NCBI GenBank assembly: GCA_941918925.1
Contig: OW799233.1
Coordinates: 143,346,223-143,410,222, forward strand
DNA length: 64,000 nucleotides
From: Phyto melanocephala
Lineage: Eukaryota > Arthropoda > Insecta > Diptera > Rhinophoridae
Direction of reading: 5' to 3'
Below the pieces are notes generated by a model. That model worked only from the letters and a program-made list of their open reading frames with translations, had not been told where the DNA came from and did not search any database. Shown piece by piece: positions 35,343 through 46,639 of the stretch. The position numbers and the translations under genes are program-made. Positions within the stretch are counted from its first letter, which is position 1. Each line of letters opens with the position of its first letter.

Positions 35343-35948
35343 TGGATGGTTTAATTTTAAGGGACTATGTTGATTTTGAATAAAATTATTATGAAATTAT
35401 TATCATTTATTTTTATAATGATAATATTTGTATGCTTCAATTATGTATGGAACAAAATATCGGCCAAATGGCCCCCCCCAACCTAGGCGGCACACCTCGA
35501 TCCGATAGTCCATATTTTCAATGACACTGTTGATGCTCAATTGTTGGGCACGTTGATGAGTCGAGGTTGCTTGCTCTTTTGCCACGTTACCGTGAAAAAA
35601 TGCAATGTTTCCCATTCAACGAACTAAGATGGCATTCACAGATGTTTTCACATTTCATACAGACCTGCTTTGCAGACATTTAAATATTTTTTACAATTCT
35701 CACGATTGTGGACGAATTCGAACGATTTTGTTGACCAAAATAATCACAAAGTGCACAAAATGCATTTTGATTTGAACGCCCATTTTTATAAAAATCTTTA
35801 ATATTTAAAAGCGTCTCTCGATTGCGTATCTTTCCACGGTTCAAATTGAGTTAGTCTGAGATTGAGAAATGTCAAATGAAATGCAAGAAAAAAGTTGAAG
35901 TTTAGGTGTGGTTCACCTTCAACATGGGCCCTTAAAATTTGACCACCC
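35343..35948 (-). mobile_element. Mariner-like relic inside left DINE copy (1)
   Basis: About 606 bp with imperfect inverted ends (GGTGGTCAAATTTTAAGGG against GGATGGTTTAATTTTAAGGG). The minus strand holds the end of a transposase: QQLSINSVIENMDYRIEV, then a G-run frameshift, then GHLADILFHT and a stop. The C-terminus GGHLxDILFHT is shared with the DD41D element at 46640-47545. The catalytic core is gone. Confidence 0.65.
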
Positions 35949-36096
35949 TCTACAAAGAAAGTGATACATATTTTATTATAAAGAGACTATTCTATAGCGA
36001 TTGACAAAATAATAAATATTGTGCTTTAAATGTACACAAAATTGGTGGTGGGTATAAAAGATTCGGCACAGCCGAATATAGTGCTCTTACTTGTTT

Positions 36097-36836
36097 TTAT
36101 TATACCCTTCACCTGTGGTGCACAAGGGTATATACAGCTTTGTCATTCCGTTTGTAATTTCTACAATTTACATTTCCGACCCCTATAAAGTATTTATATT
36201 TTCTGAAAGCTTATAAATAAAGGAGTCGATTAAGCCCTTACCGTCTGTCCGTCTGTCCGTGTGTTAGTTGAAATCAAGTTTTAAAAGCAACTATATGTTC
36301 CTCAGATCTGTATATGGTATCACTCTCTTGGAAATATCCAGGAATGAATCGCTATTGAAATTCAGCATAATCGTCCTATAACTTTCTGAGATATGAGCAA
36401 AAAACCACGACCACCTCGATTCTTTCACGTAGCACCGAATCCCAGCTGAGCCAAAAAAAAATTGTATATAATTTTGTTATTTTATATAGTATTTATATTT
36501 TGATTATTTTTTTTTTGATACATTTTTTTTGAATTTTTTTATAAAAATTTTAAAATTTTTTTTTTAATTTTTTTTTATAATTTTTTTTATTGTTTTTTTG
36601 TTTTGCTTTTAATATATTTTTTTTATTTTTTTTTTAATTTTTTTTTTTTATGTTTTTTTTTAGAAACACATACTTAAACTCAATTTATAATTTTGCAATG
36701 GTATGTCATTTTATATATTTTTGTTTTTTTATTTTATATGAGATGAATGGTGTTACAAACAATTGTTATTGCATGACTACACGTTGTGAAGGGTATATAA
36801 GATTCGGCACGGCCGAATATAGCACTGTTACTTGTT
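36097..36836 (-). mobile_element. DINE-1-like element, short form
   Basis: Reverse-oriented relative of the 1064-1928 element: TATTATACCCTTCACC at the left end, TATAAAGTATTTATATTTTC, GTCTGTCCGTCTGTCCGTG, a T-rich tract, and the terminal hairpin TTCGGC-ACG-GCCGAA followed by CTGTTACTTG at the right end. It lies head-to-tail against the long left copy with at most a base or two between them, an arrangement known for Helitron-type elements. Confidence 0.8.
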
Positions 36837-38366
36837 TTTTTTTATGAATTTGTTTTTCTTGAGAAATACTCTAAGTTTTTTTTTTTAGATTTTTTGTTTT
36901 AACATAAAAATATATGGGATATTCGTCTGTGAATGTTGTATTGCTAAATTGCTAAAACTAAATTAACGCTACACTTTATGAGTTCGGAAATTAAAATTTT
37001 AGAAATTTCACACGGAATGAGAATCTTATACATACCCTTACACTCACTGTTAAGGGTATAAAATGGACCACTTCATTAGGGTGTGTGTAGACTAATAAAA
37101 ATATACAAATTTATTGCAAATTTTGTTTTTTAAGGAAAACACAAGAAGAAATACCTAAAAAATCACATCATATATATATTTTTCTTGTCAAAATATATCA
37201 CAAATGATCTTAACTATTAATTAAAAGCAGTGGAGTATAAATTGCAAATAAAATAGCAAATCTTTGTACACCTCTATCACTCACTATAAAATATACATAA
37301 ATGTAATAACAACAAGCATAAAAACTTCGGTACATTTGCTTAGATTAACACAAATAGTCATCAAAATGAGTGTGTATGAAAACATTTTTTTAAACTGTAT
37401 TAAAGTTAAGATGCCAAAGAACTTAATTGTTTCACAAAAAAAATTATTTAAATAGAAATTATAATTAATATATGTATGTACATAAATAGTGTTTTGGAAA
37501 TAATTTAGTGTTTATTTTAAAATGTTATAATTGAAAACATATCTACTTAATACAACAACAAAAATATATATAGTTTATTATAAACAAAATTGTGCTAATT
37601 AATGTTTGAAAACACAAATTAAATATTAATAATAATTTTTATGGCAGGGTAATTAACTTGCCACATAAACAAGTCAATAAGTGTATAAATACTTGTATAA
37701 TGTGCTACGCTGTGGTATTGTTGTGGGCGAATATTTAATGCGTTTAAATGTTAATTATTTATTCTATATTTATTGTTAGTTTTGCTGTCATACTTTACGT
37801 TGTGCTGTTTTCTTGCTTTTTATCAAAAACAAAAAAAAATACGTTATTAATGTGTGATAAATTATGTGCCAAACGATATATTTAAATTGCATATTTTTTA
37901 TTTTACCGGAATTTGTTTAATTTAAATAAAAAAGGAGAGATATTGGATTATTTACTTAATGTTTTAGTAATAGTTAAAATTTTTATAATTTTTGTTAATG
38001 TTAATCTTTTTTATTTTTATATATTTTCAGGTATGTGCTGTTTTGTACTGATCTAATAACATTAACGGTATGTATTAAATTAAAGTTTGAATTAAAAATT
38101 TACTGATTTCAACACATCGTCGCTGCTCTGACGTTATCGGTTATGTGACAATTTTTGAAATTTTTTTTATTGCACTATTTTAAACCTTAGTTGGTCATAC
38201 ATATTTCCACCAAACCGCTTAAGGATATCTTGATAGGTTCAGAAATAAACAATAGTCAATATGTGTTAGTTTAATACTATGAAGTAACAAAATGAAATGC
38301 TTTTTCTGCTCTTTTGAAAAATTAATAAAAAAAAAACACATAACTGAATTCGTGAGAACAGCAACG
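36837..38366. other. AT-rich spacer with a DINE 3'-end fragment
   Basis: At 36965-37062 (plus orientation) a 3'-end fragment of the DINE-like short form is readable: CTTTATGAGTTCGGAAAT, TTTCACACGGAATGAGA and TTAAGGGTATAAAA. The rest is AT-rich with no gene. At 38113-38150 a stretch resembling the inverse of 38340-38380 may be the partner end of a larger inverted-repeat element. Confidence 0.5.
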
Positions 38367-38450
38367 ATATCGTCGATCGTAAATTATTGTGTTCTATATG
38401 TATAGGTTTAATATGTCATATAGAATACAATAATTTACGAACGACGATAT
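38367..38450. repeat. Near-perfect palindrome (34-bp arms, 16-bp loop)
   Basis: The arm 38367-38400 (ATATCGTCGATCG...TTCTATATG) pairs with 38417-38450 with two mismatches. It would fold into a stable hairpin as DNA or RNA. It may be one part of a larger inverted-repeat element beginning near 38113. Confidence 0.85.
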
Positions 38451-38686
38451 ATATCTATACAAGAAAAATTTTGTTATTGAAAGTTGTAAAATTGATTCGT
38501 CTAAAAATGTCTTAAAATTTGTATGTAAATTATCTTATTATACAGGGTATTTATATTAAGGCGAATTTCTAAATTTTCAATACTTCCTCCTTTGACAACT
38601 GATTCGAGAATTCTTGTTTTCTTTGCGGCCATTTTTACAATGATTTTATAGAATGCTAACGTATTAGACTAATAGCAAAGTTTGTA

Positions 38687-39418
38687 CACACAAAAAAAAA
38701 ACCATGGTCACGATATGATCACGACGGTCATATTTTATTCTCTGTAACAATATTTGATTGCCGAAAACAAGTACTAATTATTTTTATCTTATTTTATCAT
38801 ATACTTTGTCACAATAGTCATGCATTTGTTTGAATTTTATCATTTAACGTTTACTTTACGTAAGATATTCGATAAGGTTGTCGTTTAAAAATAGTATGAC
38901 TTAAAAAAATTTATTTGTCAAAACTAACATTATAAAGGCATTAAAAATTACAAATAATCATTAAATAATATGTGAGACAACAGTATGGTTAGAGAGTAAT
39001 CATGCAATGGTTTTTTATAATAATATTTTGATTTCAAGTGTTCTTCTTCTTGCTGAATAAATTTTTATTATTTTAAAAATTTAAGATGTCAAAAATATGA
39101 ACAAAAATTTTGAAAAAATTAAAAAAATTTAAAAATAAACGAGAAAATGTAAAAAATATTGGTATAAAAATTGCAATTAAAAAGGTAAGTACCATAAGTT
39201 TATCTAACTTAAAGCAAAATGCAATAATTTGCTGTAAAAAAGCAAACATTGTCGATTTCAACTACTTATAGTCATATATATGGTTATTGCATGATACTTT
39301 AACTAAGCATAATAATTATAATTGGCAACCATTATATGCTTTACGATAACCATACAATTGATCCATAGTATGTTGCTCTTAGATTATGTTTACCACAACC
39401 ATATTTTTTCTTTGTGTG
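38687..39418. mobile_element. 732-bp inverted-repeat element, CACACAAA family
   Basis: The left end CACACAAAAAAAAAACCATG and the right end (reverse complement CACACAAAGAAAAAATATGG) are flanked by TA (38685-38686 and 39419-39420). Just inside the left end is GGTCACGATATGATCACGAC. No transposase is readable. One end of an older copy is present at 11666-11838, confirming a repeated family. Probably a non-autonomous Tc1/mariner-type element. Confidence 0.7.
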
Positions 39419-39996
39419 TAAAGAGGTAAAATAAGCATATTTCTTTCTTTCACTCAGTAAGTGCTTTTTGAAAAAAATTAAACTCTGAAAAATCTCTTGA
39501 AAAATTCAAATTTTTATAAAAATAAAAAAGATTTAATGGAAAAATTATATTCATTACAAATAAGTATTTTTCTTTTGAAAATTTTTATATTTTTCTTAAT
39601 GCAAGCGAAGGAATAAAGAAAATTAACCGATTGATTATACGTAAAAAATCTAAAAATAAATCGTTAAAGTTTTGTTGGCACCTTTAAGAGAGAATCGCAA
39701 AATGTCATAACATTTAACCCTGCTGGCAGGTAAAAAAAAACTTACAAATCTTACGTATATAATAAATGCACAAAAACGCGCTTTTTGACTATTTATAATA
39801 ATCTGAAAACAAATAGAGTTTAGTTTAATTTAAAATAGGTTTTAGTTTTAACAAGTAAGAGCACTATATTCGGCTGTGCCGAATCTTTTATACCCACCAC
39901 CAATTTTGTGTACATTTAAAGCACAATATTTATTATTTTGTCAATCGCTATAGAATAGTCTCTTTATAATAAAATATGTATCACTTTCTTTGTAGA

Positions 39997-40602
39997 GGGT
40001 GGTCAAATTTTAAGGGCCCATGTTGAAGGTGAACCACACCTAAACTTCAACTTTTTTCTTGCATTTCATTTGACATTTCTCAATCTCAGACTAACTCAAT
40101 TTGAACCGTGGAAAGATACGCAATCGAGAGACGCTTTTAAATATTAAAGATTTTTATAAAAATGGGCGTTCAAATCAAAATGCATTTTGTGCACTTTGTG
40201 ATTATTTTGGTCAACAAAATCGTTCGAATTCGTCCACAATCGTGAGAATTGTAAAAAATATTTAAATGTCTGCAAAGCAGGTCTGTATGAAATGTGAAAA
40301 CATCTGTGAATGCCATCTTAGTTCGTTGAATGGGAAACATTGCATTTTTTCACGGTAACGTGGCAAAAGAGCAAGCAACCTCGACTCATCAACGTGCCCA
40401 ACAATTGAGCATCAACAGTGTCATTGAAAATATGGACTATCGGATCGAGGTGTGCCGCCTAGGTTGGGGGGGGGCCATTTGGCCGATATTTTGTTCCATA
40501 CATAATTGAAGCATACAAATATTATCATTATAAAAATAAATGATAATAATTTCATAATAATTTTATTCAAAATCAACATAGTCCCTTAAAATTAAACCAT
40601 CC
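39997..40602 (+). mobile_element. Mariner-like relic inside right DINE copy (1)
   Basis: Counterpart of 35343-35948. Ends GGTGGTCAAATTTTAAGGG and AATTAAACCATCC. Transposase tail VIENMDYRIEVCRLGWG, then a 9-G run that shifts frame, then GHLADILFHT and a stop. Confidence 0.65.
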
Positions 40603-41119
40603 ATTATAACTTCGGTATGCTAGTAAAATGTTTTCGTAAATTTAGTCTTTCAATGAAAGTGGCCGTTAAAATACGCGTGTCAATAAAGTTTCTGCTAATA
40701 AACATAACTTAGATATTTCAATATAGTCCTTTAGTATTCCAAAATCTATATTCATAGAGAATTTACATGAATTTAAGAGGAAAGTTTTATCTACGAAATA
40801 GTGCTAATTTATATTTGTTATCTTATGTTCTCCTGAAGTTATGCTCTATTAAAAATGGGAATTTAGGAAAATTTTGACATAAGTAAAAAAAAATTATATC
40901 TAAACATCATAAACAATTTATATTCATGTACTAATGGCTAACAAATTTTAAAATTATACAAAACTTATTTCGTTTGAAAATCTTTTAAAAGCAAAATGTT
41001 ATAGTAGTTTAAAAATCAAAATCTTACTAATAAATTTCCCGTTTTAGCAAAATGCTGAGAATGTATATTTTGAATCACCGTGTGATAATAATATAAAAAT
41101 ATGTATCACTTTCTTTGTA

Positions 41120-41466
41120 AATGTTGGCTTAATTGTAAGGGCCAATTTTAGAAAGTCTGTGAATGCCTTCTTAGTTTATTGAATGGGAACCACTGCTGGT
41201 TTTTGCGATAGTGTGGCAAAAGAGCAGTCAACCTCTACTCATCATCATGCCCAACAATTGACCATCAACATTGTCATTGAAAATTTGGACTATCAGATAG
41301 AGGAGTGGCGCCAAGGATGGGGGGGGGGGGCATTTGGCCGATATTTTGTTAAATGCATAATTGAACCATACAAATATTATCATTATAAAAAGAAATGATA
41401 ATAATTTCTTAAATAATTTGTGTTTTATTTAAAAACAACATCAGCCCTTAAAATTTAACCACCCTT
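41120..41466 (+). mobile_element. Mariner-like relic inside right DINE copy (2)
   Basis: Counterpart of 34479-34825. It contains a 12-G run (13 in the other arm) inside the transposase tail and ends TTAAAATTTAACCACCC. Flanking DINE sequence is also shared with relic 1, so an internal segmental duplication copied both. Confidence 0.6.
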
Positions 41467-41504
41467 TATAACTTCGATATGCTACTAAAATGCTTTTGTC
41501 AATG

Positions 41505-42555
41505 TAGTCTTTCAATGAAAGTGGGCGTTAAAGTAGGCGTGTCAATAGAGTTTCTGCTAATAAATACAACTTAAATATTTCAATATAGTCCTTTATTTTC
41601 CCAAAAACTTTGTCAATAGAGAAATTACATGAATTTAAGATAAACCGTTATATGGGAGGTAGGCGTTAAAGTGGGCGTGTCAACTAAACTTTTTGGCACA
41701 ACAATTACATTGATTAGAAGGATATACGTAGCAAATTTGATCATCATACCTCTAATTTTAACGGTTTTATGAGCTTTTAAATTTCATTAACGGTAGATAA
41801 CTTGAAAAGTGGGCGTTATAGTAGGCGTGTCAAAGTTATTTTTGCGAATGAGTACAACTTAGGTGTTTTAATATAGCCCTTTATTATTCCAAAATCTATA
41901 TTAATAGAGAAATTATATGAATTTTAGGTAAAACGTTATATGGGAGGTGGGCGTAAAAGTAGGCGTGGCAACTTAATTTTCTGGCACAGTAATGATATTG
42001 CCCAGAGGGTTATACGTAGCAAATTTTATCGTCATACCTCTAATTTTGGCGGATTTATGAGCTTTTAAATTTCATTAACGGTAGATAACGTGAAAAGTGG
42101 GCGTTATAGTAGGCGTGTCAAAGTTATTTTTGCGAATGAGTACAACTTAGGTGTTTCAATATAGGCCCTTATAATTCCAAAATCTTTATTAATAGAGAAA
42201 TTATATGAATTTTGGGTAAAACGTTATATGGGAGGTGGGCGTAAAAGTGGGCGTGGCACCTTAATTTTTTGGCACAGTAATGATATTGCCCAGAGGGTTA
42301 TACGTAGCAAATTTGATCATCATACCTCGAATTTTGGCGGTTTTATGAGCTTTTAAATTTCATTAACGGTAGATAACGTGAAAAGTGGGCGTTATAGTAG
42401 GCGTGTCAAAGTTTTTTTTGCGAATGAGTACAACTTAGGTGTTTCAATATAGCCCTTTTTTATTCCAAAATCTTTATTAATAGAGAAATTATATGAATTT
42501 TAGGTAAAACGTTATATGGGAGGTGGGCGTAAAAGTGGGCGTGGCACATTGATTT
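41505..42555 (+). repeat. Four 288-bp tandem units (right copy)
   Basis: Mirror image of 33390-34440, with the same 288-bp period and the GTGGGCGTGGCA and GGGAGGTGGGCGT motifs. Confidence 0.9.
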
Positions 42556-43591
42556 TCCGTTACAAAAAAGCGTCTCACCAAAAACCAAAGTGTGCAAAAT
42601 TTCAGAGTCGTACATTAAGTTTTGTTGCTTTTATGACGTTTTTGTTTTTAAATATACCGAAAAATACACTGTGCGGTATAAATTTTCGTACATTTTGATC
42701 GATAACTCGTCTCCTAATACATAGATTTAGATGATTTTCGGGGGACAATATTATTTTTACTCAGGAAATATATATTCGAAGTTTCATGAGTCTACGTTAA
42801 TGCATTTGGACACAATTCCGTTTTATTCGATGTTTGAAGGACACGGTTTTTTCGACCTACTCTGGCTTTTCGAGCTATAACTCTCTTCCTAATACTCCGA
42901 TTTAGCCCATTTTCAATACCAAACAAACCTTGTCTATAAGAAAGATTCTGGCAAAATTTGAGCCCCCTAGCTTTTTCGGTGCGACCTCTATCGTGCTTTC
43001 AACAGACGGACAGACGGACAGACGGACAGACGGACAGACGGACAGACGGACAGACGGACAGACGGACGGACATAGCTAGATCGTCATCAAATCAAACCCT
43101 GATTCAGAATATATATACTTTATGGGGTCTAAAATGGATATTTCGATGTGTTACAAACGGAATGACAAAATGAATATACCCCCACCATTTTTTTGGTGGC
43201 GGGTATAAAAATAACTTAAATATAATAACGGTCAAACTCTGAACACTGGATTACATACTGTAATAATAATTTTATTTATAAGCATGTTTAAACATTCTGA
43301 TATATTTTTGTGATTCCCCCAAATTCTATTGCTTTGCCATGATGACGATTTGCCGCTTCATATTGAGTTTACATTATTTCTGTGTTTTTCTAATCTATCT
43401 CGCCATATAACTAGTACATATTAGTTTTATTTTAGTTTGTGTTCAGTGTTTGATGTGTTTGCTTTGATAAAAAAATGGAAAATCGGCGATATTTAGGATA
43501 AAAATGTTAGATGTGAAAGCACTTTGACAAATAATTCTAAATCAGAAAACTAAGAAGATGCTGCAGGAGTCACCGATATAGATTTTAGAGT

Positions 43592-43962
43592 ATTTATTTA
43601 TTTATTTATTTATTCCCATTTTCTGTACAACAAGACGGAATCTTATATTTAGAGTACAGAAACATATTAAGTGTACATATTACATGGTTCAAAAAACATT
43701 ATATTAATAACATAAGTATATAAAACTAATTACAAACATTAAGAACATATTCTAATTACAAACATTAAGAACATTTAGATTTAGTGTATATTGCTAAAAA
43801 TAAAATGCAATCGAGCGCAGCTTCTTTAGACCGCCGCGTTGGAACTTTAGCTGAGAATGTCAGAATGCCATACAACCAGGGCCAACGTATACAAATGCCA
43901 CGATATTTTTTGTTATTTTTTCCGCCAGTGTAAGAAAAAATAATAGTTGAAAATACAAACAA
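43592..43962 (-). mobile_element. Probable 5'-truncated LINE 3' end with (AATA)n tail
   Basis: On the minus strand a 65-codon frame (43765-43962; contains GICIRWPWLYGILTFSAK and KVPTRRSKEAALDC) ends in a stop. A UTR follows with a 25-bp duplication (CTAATTACAAACATTAAGAAC on the plus strand). It ends GAAAATGGGAATAAATAAAT with five or so AATA units (43592-43613), as many insect LINEs do. It interrupts the piggyBac-like element between the presumed N-terminal and C-terminal transposase parts. The LINE family is not identified. Confidence 0.45.
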
Positions 43963-43968
43963 GTATGG

Positions 43969-44320
43969 ATGAATGCATATATATTACTTTCAGAAATCAA
44001 TGTTTCGTTGGTACCAATTGGTCTAAATCGTAGGAGATCAGAATTTTTACGCCAGCTGAGTATATCCTTGGCTCAAGAACACATGATAAAACGATCCCAC
44101 TTACCTAAAAACAAATCATACGCAGAGCTTCTGACTGAAATTAGAACATCAACTTCTAATTGGGTAGCATCTATGAGCGGTGTAACAAAAATCTCATCTA
44201 CAATAAAACGTGGTATCTGCGGCTGCTGTAGATCCAAATGTGATAATAAGTGAATCATGTGCAGTAAATTTATTTGCAAACTACAACGAAAAATAATTTG
44301 CTCATCCTGTACTGAGAATT
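43969..44320 (+). pseudogene. piggyBac transposase C-terminal fragment
   Basis: Reads MNAYILLSEINVS at 43969, as expected after the RNase H-like core (the NAYIL motif). RRRSEFLRQLSISLAQEHM follows, then a variable linker, then a cysteine-rich tail: RGICGCCRSKCDNK, a stop at 44251, IMCSKFIC, KIICSSC. The FLxxLxxxLxxxHM helix and the CxxC...CxxC...CxxC tail (a PHD/RING-like zinc finger binding the inverted ends) are the conserved C-terminus of piggyBac transposases. The DDD catalytic core is missing, so the fragment is inactive. Its orientation agrees with the right end of the enclosing TTAA-flanked element. Confidence 0.75.
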
Positions 44321-44591
44321 TTAAACGATTTATCCACCATTTCTGTAAATTTTTTGGTAAAAATAAAACAATATATATGGGTGGACCAAAATGGTCCCAA
44401 ACCTAAGATCCGTAACTTTTTATTTTTTTAATTTTTTACTTATCATAGATAATTGAAAATTTGTTAGAAACAATACAATAAAAAAATACCACGTGGGCTA
44501 AAGTTTTATGTTGATATCTTGAATGGTTGTGAAGTTAAAGCAAAAAGAAAAAAAATTGACCAAAATGGTCCAAACGTACCAGCAGGGTTAA

Positions 44592-44957
44592 GGAAACCGG
44601 AAAAATGCGGCCTTCGAGGTTAGTTGAATTTTGCAATAATTTTTAATTATGCCTAAGCTGGAGCAACGCTTAAATGTTTAAAAACAATATTTGTAAAACG
44701 ATTTTCCGAATTCGAAAATTTACCAGATACAGTATTTATAATATTTCAATCAGCGGTAAAGCTAATTTTTTTGTTTAATTGATATTCGAATTAGAGAAAT
44801 TAGATTACACATACATATTAAAAAAAAAGAGATTTACCATTTACAAAATATTGTTTTTTTTCGCTATAAAGGCACATTTTAGCAGAAACACTATTATCAA
44901 TAGAGTGAAGAGCTGATTGATTACCAATTATTTGAAAGTTCGAAAATTTATTAATAT
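44592..44957. other. Flank between piggyBac-like and next element
   Basis: About 370 bp with no recognised feature. Confidence 0.4.
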
Positions 44958-45517
44958 ATATGGGCTAATCCTGCGTTACGCACGCAAATTTGTTTGTTAA
45001 GATTGACACAGCTGGCGTTCACATTGAAATATTTTCATGAGATTTTTTGCAAAATGCAGATCTTTGGGAGTACTTTAAAACTTGTTTTAAACTTAAAGGT
45101 TAACTGTTTTTGAAAAAAGTTATGCTAGCTTAAAGTTCCGTTACGGACGTTACAAAAAATGGAAGTTGTTTTTGAGGCTTATGTGCATTTGTACATTTTT
45201 TAGCTAATTTTGCATAATAAACAAAAAAGTCCATATACAAGAAATTAAGTGGAATATATGACCATATATGACCAGCTTAGAAAAAAGGCTAAGTAGTCCC
45301 GTTAAACAAAAATCTTAATTTTTTTCAGTTACAGACGTTACGTTGCGGACGTTACACTTTTTCCATTAAACCAAATTGTGTACATAAAAAACATTCATGT
45401 ATTTAAAATTCTTTTTAACTTTGTAGATATTAATTTATTAGTTACAAAAAAATTATAGAATATTTCACTACTCTTATATTAGCTTATATTCATTTATTTA
45501 TTTGTTTATTTGACTGT

Positions 45518-45854
45518 TTAACATTGTATCTTATGCTTAATAGACCCAGCTGTTCGAGCTACTTTTATAGAATTGTCATTGGAAAAGCCTGAACAATAAT
45601 AATATGATTTAAGAGCTGGGATATTTTTTACATTTATCCGTGTTTTTGATATTTCGTCGGATATAGTTTTGACATAATTTTTACTAACGTAAATTAGGAA
45701 AACGCTATTTATATTTTTTTGCTATTTTGTGAAAATCTCTAGCGTTTTTTAAGATGAGATTTTAGGCTTTTACTAGTTGCCAAACTTTTCGCTTAACAAC
45801 AGCATCAACACCGTCAACTGCTCCTTTTCCATCCGAAGTAGTAAAAAAAATTCC
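45518..45854 (-). pseudogene. Unidentified transposon-type protein fragment (GKGxxDG motif)
   Basis: Minus strand: FFTTSDGKGAVDGVDAVVKR, then KVWQLVKA and a stop at 45762. The same frame continues NLILKNARDFHKIAKKYK; after one frameshift near 45712 it reads VFLIYVSKNYVKTISDEISK and continues to SGFSNDNSIKVARTAG, then a stop at 45518. The 'FF..S.GKGAVDG....VKR.VW' motif recalls an uncharacterised protein family I have seen among transposon-encoded proteins, but I cannot name it. An open stretch upstream on the same strand (about 46050-46140, NGFSSTESESGLRIAPSCRE) may be more of the same gene. It is eroded and not functional. Confidence 0.5.
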
Positions 45855-46639
45855 TAATTTCTAACGGAAAATCCAGTACGTAAACATTGCATGTATGGGC
45901 GTACCGCCAAATATTTGAATGGGGACATGGGGGTTGCGGTTTACAACATGGCTATTAATTACTAATTATTGATTTTTAGGAATTATTTTATGTTTCAGAA
46001 GAATTTGAAATTCATCTCAATTGCAGATTGTGAGATTCATGTTATTTAAACACACTTTTTGTTACTTTGAAGTAAAGTTTTTCGAGTTCTCGGCAACTTG
46101 GAGCAATTCTAAGCCCAGATTCAGATTCAGTAGATGAAAATCCATTATAAACACTTACTTCTACCTCATAATATTAAAATAAAATTTTTAGGTATTTTCA
46201 TGCCGTTACGGCCATTACACACTTTGTCATTTATATTTAAAAAAAAAGTGTAATAAAGGTATTTCTTTTTTTTCATCAGATTAAAGTGCATAAAAAACTC
46301 TGTTTATAAAGCTAGTTTTGAAAACAAAATTATTAAAATTCATTCTGTTAAACTTAAAAAACCCTATTTTCCGTTACGGTCGTTACACACAGTGCACCCA
46401 TTTTTAGGTGAAATTGTTTATATATTTTGGATAAATTACAAATATAATTTTTATCTTAAATAAAAGAAAATGAAACAAATTAAAGTTTCGCTAAACGCTT
46501 AATACTGAAACGACTGTTTTGCCCACTTTTTTGACAATGAAAAATACCCTTTTTTACGAAAATAAATGAAAGCAAGAGGTACGTTTAGCTTAGCCTCTGC
46601 CAAGGACAAACAAACCACCATAAAACCTTATTGCTTATA

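Larger units (their letters stand above)
32739..36095 (-). mobile_element. Long DINE-1-like element, left inverted copy (3357 bp)
   Basis: In its own orientation it starts AACAAGTAAGAGCAC at 36095, followed by the hairpin TTCGGC-TGT-GCCGAA. It ends GGCGGGTATAAAAATAA at 32739. It contains the CCCCATAAAGTATATATA block and a GTCCGTCT microsatellite (32881-32942), four 288-bp units rich in GCCACGCCCAC and ACGCCCACCTCCC, and two mariner-like relics. These landmarks parallel Drosophila INE-1/DINE-1. It encodes no Rep/helicase, so it is non-autonomous. The copy at 39850-43214 is its near-identical reverse complement, but the outer flanks differ. Confidence 0.85.
39850..43214 (+). mobile_element. Long DINE-1-like element, right inverted copy (3365 bp)
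   Basis: Near-identical reverse complement of 32739-36095. By eye I found only two substitutions (33369/42576 and 35198/40748), one extra GACGGACA unit in the microsatellite (42-43 kb side), and one-base differences in two G/C runs (13 against 12, 8 against 9), which account for the 8-bp length difference. It is inserted in a piggyBac-like element, so its flanks differ from the left copy's. Non-autonomous; no Rep/helicase frame. Confidence 0.87.
39718..44587 (+). mobile_element. piggyBac-like element carrying nested insertions
   Basis: The left end CCCTGCTGGCAGGT and right end (reverse complement CCCTGCTGGTACGT) match at 12 of 14 positions. Each is flanked by TTAA (39714-39717 and 44588-44591), the diagnostic piggyBac target duplication. 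Inside are the long DINE-like element (39850-43214), a LINE 3' end (about 43592-43962) and a piggyBac transposase C-terminus (43969 onward). Without the nested pieces only about 1.1-1.5 kb of piggyBac is left, less than the roughly 2.4 kb of a full element. A possible transposase start, ATG at 43475, is followed by an acidic stretch. Confidence 0.85.

Noticed and set aside
35403..35615. 70-codon frame ending YKYYHYKNK (relative at 41183-41398)
   Set aside because: Frame-shifted end of a mariner-like relic; the true C-terminus GHLADILFHT is in another frame after the G run.
42958..43173. 71-codon frame rich in TDGQTDRR
   Set aside because: Translation of the GACGGACA microsatellite in the DINE-like element.
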